Both the position numbers and the translations under genes were made by a program. A model generated the notes under the pieces. It was given only the letters and a program-made list of their open reading frames with translations. It had not been told where the DNA came from and ran no database searches. From Shinisaurus crocodilurus (Eukaryota; Chordata; Lepidosauria; Squamata; Shinisauridae), in the NCBI GenBank assembly GCA_021292165.1, contig CM037879.1, positions 116,757,359-116,821,358 on the forward strand: a DNA stretch of 64,000 nt. Direction: 5' to 3'. This document shows positions 43,031 to 53,099 of this stretch, one piece after another. Each line of letters starts with the position of its first letter. Position 1 is the stretch's first letter.

Positions 43031-43649
43031 TGTTGGGACTTGAAAAAGATACTAGGAGAGGATATATTGTGGAGTAATATCCTTCCTATCTCACGTTAGT
43101 GAGATCAGCAGAGTAGAGTCCCTTTCCAGCTTAAAAGAAGCTTAGATTTGGCTAGTGTTAGCCAGTTAGCATTTGGTAATCCAGGATGCTTTAAGACAGA
43201 CTGGATTTCCCTGGTTTTGCCCCCTTTTCTCTCCCTCAGAACAATAATCAGAGACACAGTCTTGTAAAAGTTAAAAGTAACATTTACTCACTCAGATTAT
43301 GCAGTTTCATTCAGGCAGACTTAAAAGACGTATCTTACAGTTCGTTACAGTACATTTGTAGTTACTTGGGGTCTGAACTTGTGGAGTTCAGACCAGCAAC
43401 TCTGGTTACATACTGCTGCAAGAACAACGTGGAGACAACAACACACGTGCATCCACACTCTCTCAGAGTCCCAGCAGAAAGAGGAAGAAACTAATAGCTA
43501 TGCCCACTTCCTGCTTAGGCTCTGCTAATTATTCAATGAGTACCTTCTAGGGAATCCACCCTAGAAGGTTTCAGTGATCTTAACCATTTCACCCAACTAC
43601 CTGGTGAAACAGGAGCCATAGGTTTTGACCGCAATTTAATTATCCAACA
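43031..43649 (-). mobile_element. Solo LTR of the copia family
   Basis: 619 bp, TGTTGGGACTTG to TTATCCAACA, flanked by CAAGT at 43026-43030 and 43650-43654. No insertion inside. Confidence 0.93.
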
Positions 43650-43917
43650 CAAGTGAAGATAGCTCTCCTCTTTACTGTTGCTAGGATGGTATAATCACCC
43701 AAACCACTAAGCCTGTAATCCTATGCACACTTTAAATTAGATGAAATCAGCATAAAAATGGATAGGACTGAAGTTTGCCTTTTCTACCACTATTCTTTGC
43801 TAATAGTCTCATACTCAGTCCTAAATACACACTGGAGCAAAATGTCCTTAAATTCATGGAGCCTCGTCAACTGGAATTAGGAAACCACAGCACTGCATGG
43901 GTGGGGTCAGCAGCTAT

Positions 43918-44115
43918 GGGGAAGAACAGTAGCTCAGTGGTAGAGCACGTTCTTTGCATGTAGAAGGTCCCAGGTTCAATCACCGGCATCTCCAGGTAGG
44001 GCAGGAAAACGCCCACCTGAAAGTCTGGAGAGCCACTGCCAGTCAGTGTTGACAGTACTGGGGTAGATGGACCAAGAGGGTCTGACTCAGTATATGGCAG
44101 CTTCCTATGTATGTC
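43918..44115 (+). mobile_element. tRNA-Ala-derived SINE (SINE-B)
   Basis: Head about 43918-43994 copies tRNA-Ala(UGC): TAGCTCAGTGGTAGAGCACG (A box), TTTGCATG (anticodon region), CCCAGGTTCAATCACCGGCA (B box). A body and the 3' end GGTCTGACTCAGTATATGGC follow. A functional tRNA gene is excluded by the mismatched stem bases and the SINE body. Confidence 0.85.
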
Positions 44116-44215
44116 CCACCCTCTGTTTGCCAAGAAACCCAATCCTAATCCTGGAAATATGGGACCGTGGGTTCAACTTGTGTTTGAGATTGAGGGTGCT
44201 ACCCTGGGATCCAGG

Positions 44216-44947
44216 TGTGAAGGATTGAGGCCTACACAGGCTTGAGTTAGGTTGAAGCCTGTAGGCCCAAACATCTCCTGATGGGAGGGGGGGCATTCGT
44301 GAGTTTCATTTTCCCCTCTTGGAGTTAAAGTTTCCTTTTCAGTGAGAGAAGTCACCTTTTCCCCCTAATGGAGTTAGGTTTCATTTCCCCAGTTTTAGGT
44401 CACATGATTGTAACCTTCTAGTTCTGTGAGAGTGTATATAAAGGGGAGGCAGAAGCTGCAGGGGTGAGAGAGTGAAATTGGAGAGAGAGAAGCTGTGGAG
44501 GAGAGGTTCTGCAGGCACCAAGAAGCAGAGAGCAGACAGAGAAGCAGAGTCTGAATATCACTGAAGAATGCAGAACAGCCAGGGCTAGGCTGTGAAGAAA
44601 TCTCTATTAAGGTTACAGGTGAAAGAGTAGTTAGGTTAGAGAGAACTGCGTTATTATTTCTTTTATTTCTATTATAAATGCTTTTTGAAAGTATATAGCT
44701 CTATTTGTGTAATTACCTTAAGTTATTGTGAATCTACTATACCAAAATTTACTAAAGTAAACAGTTATTGTTACCATTCAGTTGTTTGGAATGTCTTTTG
44801 CACCATGCCTAAAGCCTAATCCCACGTTACTGGGAAGAGAAGGTAAAAGGCAGAGAATTGGCATCCTGATACAGGAGGGGCTCTTAAAGAAGCAGAATAT
44901 CTTTAAGGAGCTGATCAAGGTGTCCCGGTACAGGTGGAACCTTGACA
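44216..44947 (+). mobile_element. Solo LTR, third LTR family
   Basis: 732 bp from TGTGAAGGATTG to AACCTTGACA, flanked by CCAGG at 44211-44215 and 44948-44952. The ends are near inverted repeats. A TATA box (TATATAAAGGGG) at 44435-44446 indicates plus orientation. No coding. Unrelated to the copia and LTR-A families by sequence. Confidence 0.85.
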
Positions 44948-45077
44948 CCAGGTAACCCTGGAACAGTCCTTTGTTCTGAGACTTTGATGTAGTTAGGCAT
45001 GCCTAAACCCATCGATTTCAATAGATTTAGGCGTGGATCATTCTGCCTAGGAAGAGATGACACCTGGAATAAACGTT

Positions 45078-45118
45078 AGTGGCAGTCTAATGGCCTTGTT
45101 GGCCATTAGACTGCCACT
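45078..45118. repeat. Perfect 18-bp hairpin, 5-nt loop
   Basis: 45078-45095 is exactly complementary to 45101-45118, loop TTGTT. Not part of a repeat family I recognise. Confidence 0.9.
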
Positions 45119-45185
45119 TATGAAAGGGATCTGGATTTAAACCGAGGAATCTAGGTTCTTTAGACTTCCTATGTTGTAGCTCAAT

Positions 45186-45786
45186 TGTGAGATATTTAAA
45201 GTGCAGTCAAAACCGATGACTCATGTTTCACCAGTTAGGTGCATGAAAGGGTTAAGGCCACTGGTCTCTTCTCAGGTGGATTTCCTAGAAGAGATTCAGT
45301 GAGGTATGTTTACCTGTATGCCTAGCAGGAAGTGGGCGTAGCTCATTGCTGGTCTCTTCCTGCTAAGACAACAGTGAGTTGCTAGTTTGCTGTAATACCA
45401 ACAACAGGATGTAACAAGAGTTGCTGGCCTGAACTCCATAAATTCAGACCCCAAGTAATACCAAATGAACCTTTATCAACTAAGAAACGCTTTTAAGTCT
45501 GCCTGAATGAAACTGCAAGATATGAGTGAGTAAATGTTAACTTTGACTTTTACAAGACTGTGTCTCTGATTATTGTTCTGAGGGAGAGAAAAGGGGGCAA
45601 AACCAGGGAAATCCAGTCTGCCTTAAAGCATCCTGGATCACCAAATGCTAACTAGCTAACACTAGCCAAATCTAAGCTTCTTTTAAGCTGGAAAGGGAGT
45701 CTACTCTGCTGATCTCACTAGTGTGAGATAGGAAGGATAATATTCAACAATATATCCTCTCCTAGCATCATATTCAAGTCCCAACA
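45186..45786 (+). repeat. copia 5' LTR
   Basis: 601 bp, TGTGAGATATTT (one change from the family TGTGGGATATTT) to CCCAACA. Closely similar to 49029-49630. Confidence 0.93.
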
Positions 45787-45787
45787 C

Positions 45788-45802
45788 GGGTTATGGGCCC
45801 AG
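45788..45802 (+). other. copia primer-binding site, complementary to tRNA-iMet anticodon arm
   Basis: GGGTTATGGGCCCAG begins one base after the 5' LTR. It is the exact complement of the anticodon stem-loop stretch of vertebrate initiator tRNA-Met (CTGGGCCCATAACCC), not of the tRNA 3' end. Drosophila copia is known to prime from a tRNA-iMet half in the same way. Confidence 0.85.
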
Positions 45803-46075
45803 AATAGATTATTTTTGAAGCATTTTGATGGATGCCACTGGATTCTCTTCAGAGAGAAGAGAGATTCAAAGCGGCCATTTTTGTTTGTTTCCTGGTAAGC
45901 ACATGGTGACTTCTTTGTCCCAATTGTGAAAGAGGGATCAACCCCCCCCCTTCCCACAGAGAGCAGTATTAAGGCACTCAGAAAGCAGTAGTAAGGCAGT
46001 GAAGGTTTTTTGGATTTGGGGCATTTTTCCCAATTTTGAATTTTGGGCATTTTTCCTGATTTTTGATCCCTGAAG

Positions 46076-46159
46076 ATGAGTAGAGGAAACGCAAGAGGAG
46101 AGAGCTTCTCCAGGCTGCCCGAATTAACTGAAGCAAATTTCATACAATGGAATAGGTGA
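46076..46159 (+). pseudogene. copia gag N-terminal stub
   Basis: 28 codons starting MSRGNARGESFSRLPELTEA and including NFIQWN, the N-terminal copia Gag pattern, then a stop where the deletion joins integrase sequence. Gag would form the particle. Confidence 0.55.
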
Positions 46160-46165
46160 CTGAAA

Positions 46166-46453
46166 ATGATTCTGTCACACATATGGGTATTTGGAAGTGT
46201 TGCCTATAGCTATGTTCCTAAAGAAAACAGGTGCAAGCTTGACTCCAGAGCACAAGCAGGTATTCTAGTGGGGTACGCTACTGGAGGAAAAGATTACAGA
46301 ATTATGGATCTGAAAACAGGACAAGTCAGCCCAAGGCACGTTGTCCATTTTGATGAAAACACTAAGGCTGAGACAAGGGGAACTGTTGTGGATTTTTCTG
46401 ATCAATCAGTAAAGGAAATGCGAGAGCTCATATACTTCCCACCAGTGATATAA
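46166..46453 (+). pseudogene. copia integrase C-terminal fragment
   Basis: WVFGSVAYSYVPKENRCKLD, AQAGILVGYATGGKDYRI and PRHVVHFDENT are the copia-specific C-terminal integrase region. The catalytic core (HHCC and DDE parts) is absent. Ends in a premature stop at 46453. Confidence 0.88.
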
Positions 46454-46497
46454 CTCTGTGCTCCCAACTTCAAAAGCTATAGCCCCCTCTATAGGCT

Positions 46498-47391
46498 ATG
46501 AACAGAGAGAAGCCCCATAGGACCAGATCCCTGACAGCAGCACCAGAGACGAATAGGAGCAGAGTGACGAGGACATGCCTGCATTGGAGGAGGATGAAGA
46601 AGCTGATGCGGTTCCAGAATCACAGGTCAGACACTCATCCAGATCCAACAGAGGTGTTCCACCACTCCAGCTGTCCTACTTCGCAGGTTCGGTGCATCCC
46701 AAGAACCTTCTACATGGGAAGAGATAAAGGAGATGCCAGACACAGAAGCCCGTCTCTGGAGGAGATGGATGCACTGCATCAGAACAAGGCATGGATGCTT
46801 ACTGACCTACCTCCTGGAAAGAATGCCATAGGAAGTACCGTAAGTGGATTTTTAAAATCAAGCAAAGGGGGCAGAAGGGAAGTGCAGCACTACAAAGCAA
46901 GGCTGGTAGCTCAAGGCTTCAGCCAGCAATATGGAGAAGATTATGATGCCACATTTGCTCCTACTGTGAGATACAGCACCGTGAGAACGCTTTTGAGCAT
47001 AGCGGCTTCAAAGCAGATAGTGAGGCACATTAACATAAAGACAGCATTTTTGTATGGTGAAATCTCAGAGGAGATTTACATGAAGCAGCCAAAGGGTTTT
47101 GTCAAACCACATGAAGCCCATTTGGTGTGCAAGCTCCAAAAGGGCCTTTATGGACTCAAGCAGGCAGCCAGGGCCTGGAATGAAAAATTACACAAAATAC
47201 TAACACAACTTGGGTACAAACAAGGGCATGCAGATAAATGTTTGTACACCAAATGCAATAATGGACAATTCTCTTACGTTCTTGCATTTGTTGATGATGA
47301 TTTGATAATTGCAACAGCAAATGACAGAGACTACACACAGGTTGTGAAACATTTAAGCAAGGATGTGGAAATCAAAGAACTAGGAAAAGTA
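46498..47391 (+). pseudogene. copia reverse transcriptase
   Basis: RT motifs in order: MDALHQNKAWMLTDLPPGKN, HYKARLVAQGFSQQYGEDYD, IKTAFLYGEISEEIYMKQPK, KLQKGLYGLKQAARAWN and the catalytic FVDDDLII (coding at about 47287-47310). Both catalytic aspartates are present. The first about 90 residues are low-complexity linker, perhaps in a wrong frame. Coding is cut at 47391 by a Tigger-like MITE and continues at 47643. Confidence 0.92.
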
Positions 47392-47642
47392 CACTAATAC
47401 CTTGGATTGCAAGTAACTTGGTTTGAGAGCGTTTTGCAAGACAAGCAAATTTTTAAATATTTATTTATTTATTTTTACTTGATATACAAGTGACGTCTTG
47501 CAATACAAGTACCGCAGTACGGCTTAAATTAAAAATCTCTGTACAAATTTTTTGGGGGGGGGATTTCATTTTGATATAAGAGTGTTTTGGATTACAAGCA
47601 CGTTTCCGGAATGAATTATGCTCTTAATCCAAGGCATGACTG
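47392..47642. mobile_element. Tigger/pogo-like MITE (Fam-T), subfamily 2, inside copia RT
   Basis: 251 bp, CACTAATACCTTGGATTGC to AATCCAAGGCATGACTG, flanked by TA (47390-47391 and 47643-47644). Centre carries CAGTACGGCTTAAATTAAAA as in 54677, not the GC-rich centre of subfamily 1. Confidence 0.9.
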
Positions 47643-48395
47643 TACAATACTACCTAGGGATCCAAATAGAGAGAGAGGAAGATGGTTCTTTTTTTCTAAG
47701 TCAGAAGCAAAAGGTTGCTGAACTGATTCAAAACCTAGAGATGCAAGAAGCACATCCAGTCGCCGCACCCATGAACACTGACTTTTTAAAGAACCAGGAA
47801 GAGTCAAAGCCTTTGCCTGAGGACAACAAATACAGGTCAGCAATAGGAAAACTTCTTTACTTGACCACCACCTGTAGACCAGACATTGCTAATGCGGTGG
47901 GGATTCTCAGCAGGAGGGTGAGTAATTCCACTGAGTCTGACTGGGTTGGTGTAAAGAGGGTGGTTCACTATCTCAAAGGAACCATGAACTGTAAGCTAAA
48001 GTTACCAGCTGACAGCAACCCGGAAGTAGTGGGATACACGGACGCTAATTGGGCTGGGGATTCAAAAGATTACAAATCCACTGGTGGTTATGTGTTCATG
48101 TATGCAAATAGTCCAATTGCATGGGGCAGTTATAAACAGAACTGTATAGCTTTGTCTTCTAAAGAGTCTGAATACATAGCAGCCACAGAAGCCTGCAGAG
48201 AGGTGACCTTGCTCGATCAACTGATCAAAGACTTTGGGTTAGTGAGAAAGTGGCCTGTTTGCCTGATGGAAGACAACCAGAGTTGCCTGATACTGCCCCA
48301 AAGTGAGAAGTTCCATGCCAGAACGAAGCTCATCGGGGTGAAGTATCACTATGTGTGTGAGGCCATCCAAGATGGACTTGACATACTGTCATACC
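47643..48395 (+). pseudogene. copia RT C-terminus and RNase H
   Basis: Continues the RT frame (YYLGIQIEREEDGSFFLSQK), then LLYLTTTCRPDIANAVGILS, and RNase H motifs VGYTDANWAGD, SKDYKSTGGYVF and CIALSSKESEYIAATEA. Active-site residues appear present. Cut at about 48395 by an L2-like LINE tail. Confidence 0.92.
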
Positions 48396-48665
48396 AAAGA
48401 GATGGTGGCCCCCATACTGTGGAACTCCCTCCCTAGTGACATCCGCCATGCCCCCTCTCTGTTGAGCTTCCGCCGCTCACTAAAAACATGGTTATTCAGG
48501 CGGGAATATGGGGTGGGTTAAGATTTTAAAAGTTATACTGTTTTATACTGTTTTAAATGTATTTTATATCATGTATTTTAAATGTATTTTATCATGTTGT
48601 ACATCGCCCAGAGTGGCCGGTTTGCCAGCCAGATGGGTGATTCAGAAATACAATAAATAAATAAA
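48396..48665 (+). mobile_element. L2-like LINE 3' end inside copia
   Basis: GATGGTGGCCCCCATACTGT ... AAAAACATGGTTATTCAGGC ... AGATGGGTGATTC, ending in an AATAAATA tail. Same family as 19811 and 22745; truncated to the last 270 bp. Confidence 0.85.
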
Positions 48666-48666
48666 T

Positions 48667-48900
48667 GAGAGAGCCAGTGTTGCATAGTGGTGAGAGTGTT
48701 GGACCGGGACTAGGGAGATCCGGGTTCTAGTCCCCGCTCAGCCATGAAACTCACTGGGTGACTTTGGGCCAGTCACTGACTCAGCCTAACCTACCTCACA
48801 GGGTTGTTGTGAGGATAAAATGCAGAGGAGGAGAATTATGTAAGCCGTCTTGGGTTCCTTGAAGGAAAAAAGGCGGGGTATAAATATAATAAATAAATAA
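48667..48900 (+). mobile_element. tRNA-derived SINE (SINE-A), well preserved
   Basis: GAGAGCCAGTGTTGCATAGT, B box GGTTCTAGTCC, body CTAACCTACCTCACAGGGTT, tail AAAGGCGGGGTATAAATATA and AATAAATA. Placed directly after the LINE tail within copia. Best SINE-A in the window. Confidence 0.9.
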
Positions 48901-48984
48901 ATGAGTGCTGATATCCTGACCAAGCCTCTACCAAGAGACAGTTTGCAGAATCTTCGAGTCAAGATGGGACTGTGGGTGGATTAA
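48901..48984 (+). pseudogene. copia polyprotein C-terminal end
   Basis: 28 codons reading SADILTKPLPRDSLQNLRVK then a stop. This is the usual end of copia Pol, showing the two preceding retroposons split one reading frame. Confidence 0.88.
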
Positions 48985-49028
48985 TAAAATGTGCATAAGT
49001 TTTGTGTTGTTTTGCCTGAGAAGGGGTG

Positions 49029-49630
49029 TGTGGGATATTTAAAATGCAGTCAAAACCGATGACTCATGTTTCACCAGTTAGGTGCATGAAAGGGTTAAGG
49101 CCACTGGTCTCTTCTCAGGTGGATTTCCTAGAAGAGACTCAGTGAGGTATGTTTACCTGTATGCCTAGCAGGAAGTGGGCATAGTTCATTGCTGGTCTCT
49201 TCCTGCTAAGACAACAGTGAGTTGCTTGTTTGCTGTAATACCAACAACAGGATGTAACTAGAGTTGCTGGCCTGAACTCCATAAATTCAGACCACAAGTA
49301 ATACCAAATGAACCTTTATCAACTGTAAGAAACGCTTTTAAGTCTGCCTGAATGAAACTGCAAGATATGAGTGAGTAAATGTTAACTTTGACTTTTACAA
49401 GACTGTGTCTCTGATTATTGTTTTGCTGGAGAGAAAAGGGGCAAAACCAGGGAAATCCAGTCTGCCTTAAAGCATCCTGGATCACCAAATGCTAACTGGC
49501 TAACACTAGCCAAATCTAAGCTTCTTTTAAGCTGGAAAGGGACTCTACTCTGCTGATCTCACTAGCGTGAGATAGGGAGGATAATATTCAACAATATATA
49601 CTCTCCTAGCATCTTATTCAAGTCCCAATG
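49029..49630 (+). repeat. copia 3' LTR
   Basis: TGTGGGATATTT to AGTCCCAA; the last two bases differ from the family's CA. Preceded by a purine-rich tract. Confidence 0.92.
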
Positions 49631-49639
49631 TTTTTCATT

Positions 49640-50205
49640 AGGGGCAAATCAGACGTTACTTTAATGGGATGTTTGAATCCTATGGTGCTTGGGATTCCGG
49701 TCTTTTTCTTTATACAGAGTTGCCGCTGGGGAGTGGGCGGGGGACGACAAAATCTAGACAAGGATCACCTGCGGGGGGGGGGGGGTTAATCTTTTCGCCG
49801 CTCAGTTTTTCCACTGAAAATTGTCCCGCAGATGGTATTTGCCACACATAGTGACGCTTAAAGCGACTTCCCCCACACGCATACACGGGTTTTAAAAGCG
49901 AATGGACGTTCAATTTTTAAAATAACTCTCTTCTGAAGACCGTCTTGTATTAACCGCACTCAAAACCAGTTTCAAAGGAGAAGGCGGGGCTTGACTGTGT
50001 TAATTTTGCAAACGATCGTTCTAAAGGGCGTTTTATTTTCGCGACCATTCCTCGTCGCTGTGGTTCCATTTTTCAACGTTTCCTTTCCAGGTCAACCAAC
50101 TCCACTTGGTTGCAAATGAGCCCTTATTCCCAATCCACAGATTTGGCAGTCCGATCCTTCATATGTGACATGTACTTGATTTGTTTTAACGCTGACTATG
50201 ATCAT
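49640..50205. other. Repeat-free intergenic sequence
   Basis: No exon-like frame. G-run at 49774-49784. Could be unique regulatory DNA; nothing specific seen. Confidence 0.35.
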
Positions 50206-50209
50206 TACA

Positions 50210-50404
50210 TTTATTGCAGCGGGGTGATATACACTCCCCTACACTGCCTATTTCAGACTAACAACAACCCTGTGAAGTAGGTTAGGCAGAAAGAGAGTGA
50301 CTGGTCCAAGGTCAACCAGTGAGTTTGAAGGCTGCGTGGGGATTCGAACCAGGGTCTCCTTATTTCTAGGCTGGCATTCTAACTATTGCACTCCACTGGC
50401 TCTA
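50210..50404 (-). mobile_element. tRNA-derived SINE (SINE-A), minus orientation
   Basis: AACAACCCTGTGAAGTAGGT, GGTCAACCAGTGAGTTTG, GGATTCGAACC (reverse B box) and ATTGCACTCCACTGGCTC. Confidence 0.85.
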
Positions 50405-50599
50405 TGTTACTCTTTGTATTTTGTTCTTCACGCAAACTCTCCAAGCAAATGCGGTGCGGAGTGAGGTGACAAAGCGACTGAGGAAAGCCCGGATTGCTAA
50501 CAGACAGGTAATCATTTGTACTTCAGTAAACTACTCACAGTAAGTGTAGCGACTCACAGTAGATGTGGAAACAAACATCTCATTTGCATTAACTTGAGA

Positions 50600-50815
50600 G
50601 TGAGGCTGCGACCCTAATAGACATTTATTAGGAAGTGCAATCTCAGTCGGACTTCTTAATAAAAATGCTTTGGGTTGTGTTTTAAGGCCCATTGAACACA
50701 GCGAGACTTGGTTCCGAGTAAACAGGCATAGGATCGGACTTTAAGGGCATGCACAGTCACTTGGGGGTAAGTCCCATTTTCTTCCAAGTTACCTGAGCAG
50801 GATCGGGCTGCAAGA
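50600..50815. mobile_element. Diverged Fam-A MITE fragments
   Basis: At about 50603-50660, 50680-50735 (CGAGTAAACAGGCATAGGAT) and 50748-50812 (CACTTGGGGGTAAGTCCCAT). Confidence 0.55.
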
Positions 50816-51285
50816 ACCCTGGTCTGTGCAAGAGCAGATTTCCTCCCAGGTGTGTGTGTGAGAGAGAGGGGGGGGGGAGCGAGAGAGTTGATTTTGTTCA
50901 GTTTTTACCTTTGCACATAAGGCCATGGATTGATTATGCATATTCTGGAAATAATGAGCCTAAATCTGTCTCCCGAGATGACTTCCCGGAGGAAGATGTC
51001 GGCATTTGCGTCACAAAACACCTGAAACTGTCATCATGATTGACTCTATTGTGCCGTGGGGAGCGGGGGATGCCAAGTTGTGGGTAACGTGACCCTCGTT
51101 TCACATAAATATCAACATTACCGGCACTCACAATAGCCCCCATCAATGCCAGTAGCTCGAGCAAGAATCGAATCTCTCCTCCTTTGGAATGTCTTGCCTT
51201 TTGGGCCAGACCGCATGCACACAATCGTTTTATTCCAGCGTCGTTAGAGTCCGGCCACTATAAGTAGAATGAAGTGGTAGAACAG

Positions 51286-51387
51286 CCTTCCCCCACCGGA
51301 TGCCTTCCAGATGTGTTGGACTGCAACTCCCAGCATGCTGGCTGGGAATGATGGTGGCTGCGCTTCGGTCTAACACATCTGCAAGAG
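51286..51387. mobile_element. hAT-like MITE
   Basis: TTCCAGATGTGTTGGACTGC, CAACTCCCAGCATGCTGGCT and the inverted GTCTAACACATCTG; right end eroded. Confidence 0.65.
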
Positions 51388-51589
51388 CAGACGTGGGTGA
51401 ATTTGAGGGTTGGCATATCTCACTCCGCGGGCTGGCTTTGAGTTACACAGCCAAGGATCTTACTACTCTCTGCAAATCAGTAGGTGCCAGCTAGCCTGGT
51501 GGGGTTTTTTTTTGGGGGGGGGGTTCCTTGGGAAAGTCTGGAGTCAGTAACTTCTAGGGGCCAGAACCCTATAGGAGACCCCTTGATGT

Positions 51590-51640
51590 GTCACAAAGGA
51601 CAAATGGTCTGATCTAATATAAGGCAGCTTTTTAAGTTTC
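51590..51640 (+). mobile_element. SINE-B 3' remnant
   Basis: AATGGTCTGATCTAATATAA then GGCAGCTTTTTAAG matches the SINE-B 3' end. Confidence 0.5.
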
Positions 51641-52034
51641 TATAGCACTAGATGGCTCATTGTTTTCTATGGGGAGTGGTTGTTCTGGAAAGCAGGAAAG
51701 TTGTCCTTTTTCCCTTTCCTACTTGCAGGGAAAAAGGCGGGGTATAAATATAATAAATAAAATAAAATACTCCAGACATATCCGTGCCTACTGCAAGGAG
51801 AGGAGTTTTCGTTGTTGTTTTTAACTTCACGGCACCCATCTCCCGAACCCCAGCTCCCCCACTACAGGATCCTGGATAATAACAGCAAACTCATTCTCCA
51901 AGTGCCATATCTTATGTAGCCGAAATGGCACCATCCAGGCCCCAGTAAGTAGGGTTGGGGGGAAATTTTAGGGGTTAAAAAACAGCCGCAGCGTCTTAAC
52001 GGGATGGCGGTGCAAAACAGGCCAACTGAATATT

Positions 52035-52165
52035 GCTCTTGCAGCAAACCCATGCTGAATCAGACCTGTCTAGTCCAGCTTTTGTTCACACTGGGGCCAA
52101 CCACTGCATCTGGGAAACCCACAAGTAGGACATGCTCATGTTCCCCAGCAACTGGTATATCTAAC
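52035..52165 (-). mobile_element. CR1-like LINE 3' fragment
   Basis: CTGAATCAGACCTGTCTAGT, GGCCAACCACTGCATCTGGG, CCACAAGTAGGACATG and CCCCAGCAACTGGTAT. Confidence 0.7.
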
Positions 52166-52730
52166 TGGTGCAGAGGAGGCAGGCTGCAACAGACAGGCAG
52201 AAGTGCAGTTCTGAATCCTGCAAGAGAAGGGCTTGTACAGAATATTAAAATACATGCACACACCCAAAAAACATAAAATACATTTGAGAAGGTAGATAAT
52301 AGCTCTTAGCCCATTATCTTTTTAGTTTTCTTCAGGGGATAAATCCTCCCCACCCCCAATCACAGTTGCTATTTTCTTTGGGATAAAACCTACAGCTTGT
52401 AGTCAAGAGAATTGCTATAGTTCAAATAAGTGTGTAAGGTGAACATGTGCAGCCCTAAAGTGACATCAGAGCAGCTCACTTCCAGTAATCTTGGTTCGGA
52501 AGCTGCAAAACCCAGGGCTTAAATGCCAATTGGTGGGCTTACTTTTGCATAAATTTGGCTAGGAAGGGCCATAATAAGACTGCAATCTTAAGAAGTCACA
52601 GTGCAATCCTGCGTGTTTACCCTAAAGCAAGTCCCACTATGTTCAGTCCTAAACACATTTTCTCAGAATCAAGTACCATTGTATTTTATGGGCCTATTGC
52701 CACATAAGTGTGCATATGATTGCTTTGTAA

Positions 52731-52815
52731 CAGACATATACATGTCTACTCGGCAGAAAGTCTCATTGAGTTGAATGGGGCTTACTCCCAGGTAAGTGGG
52801 TATAGGATTGCAGCC
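52731..52815. mobile_element. Fam-A short MITE, well preserved, TAA duplication
   Basis: 85 bp between TAA at 52728-52730 and 52816-52818; CAGACATATACATGTCTACT to TATAGGATTGCAGCC, with GGGGCTTACTCCCAGGTAAG inside. Confidence 0.85.
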
Positions 52816-52849
52816 TAAATCAAATTGCTTTTGAGGAAATATGCTATGC

Positions 52850-52980
52850 AGGACTTTGGCAACCCGGTGCCTTCTAGATGTTTTGGACTACAACTCCCAT
52901 AATCCCTGACCATTGGCCATGCTGGCTGGGGGCTGATGAGAGCTGTAGCCCAAAACACCTGGTGGGCACCAGGTGGTCGC
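52850..52980. mobile_element. hAT-like palindromic MITE
   Basis: CAACCCGGTGCCTTCTAGAT ... GACTACAACTCCCATAATCC ... and inverted ACCTGGTGGGCACCAGGTGG. Near 8-bp flanks not certain. Confidence 0.75.
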
Positions 52981-53099
52981 TTGCCATTGATAGGGTTGAA
53001 TCCAAACTTAGTTGAGCTTAGAGCTTGAAATCAATCGGACAATTTAGACATGACTCACCAGAGTCCTATTGATTTCAATGTGGCTCCTGCGAGCATGAC

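Larger units (their letters stand above)
45186..49630 (+). mobile_element. Ty1/copia retrotransposon, internally deleted, with two LTRs
   Basis: 5' LTR 45186-45786, primer-binding site, gag stub, integrase C-terminus, RT, RNase H, purine-rich tract (GAGAAGGGG, 49018-49026), 3' LTR 49029-49630. Order IN-RT-RNase H is the copia arrangement (gypsy and retroviruses have IN last). About 350 bp separate the PBS from integrase text where about 2 kb would be expected, so most of gag, protease and integrase is lost. Three later insertions break the rest. A clear target duplication was not found. Replication-defective. Confidence 0.93.

Noticed and set aside
43918..43994. Functional tRNA-Ala gene
   Set aside because: The sequence copies tRNA-Ala(UGC) but has stem mismatches and continues directly into a SINE body and 3' end.
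46498..48984. Active or domesticated copia Pol gene
   Set aside because: Three insertions, a premature stop and loss of gag, protease and integrase core; no sign of host exaptation.
45186..49630. Target-site duplication for the full copia element
   Set aside because: Flanks (CTCAAT before, TTTTTC after) do not match, and the last two LTR bases are changed, so no duplication can be claimed.
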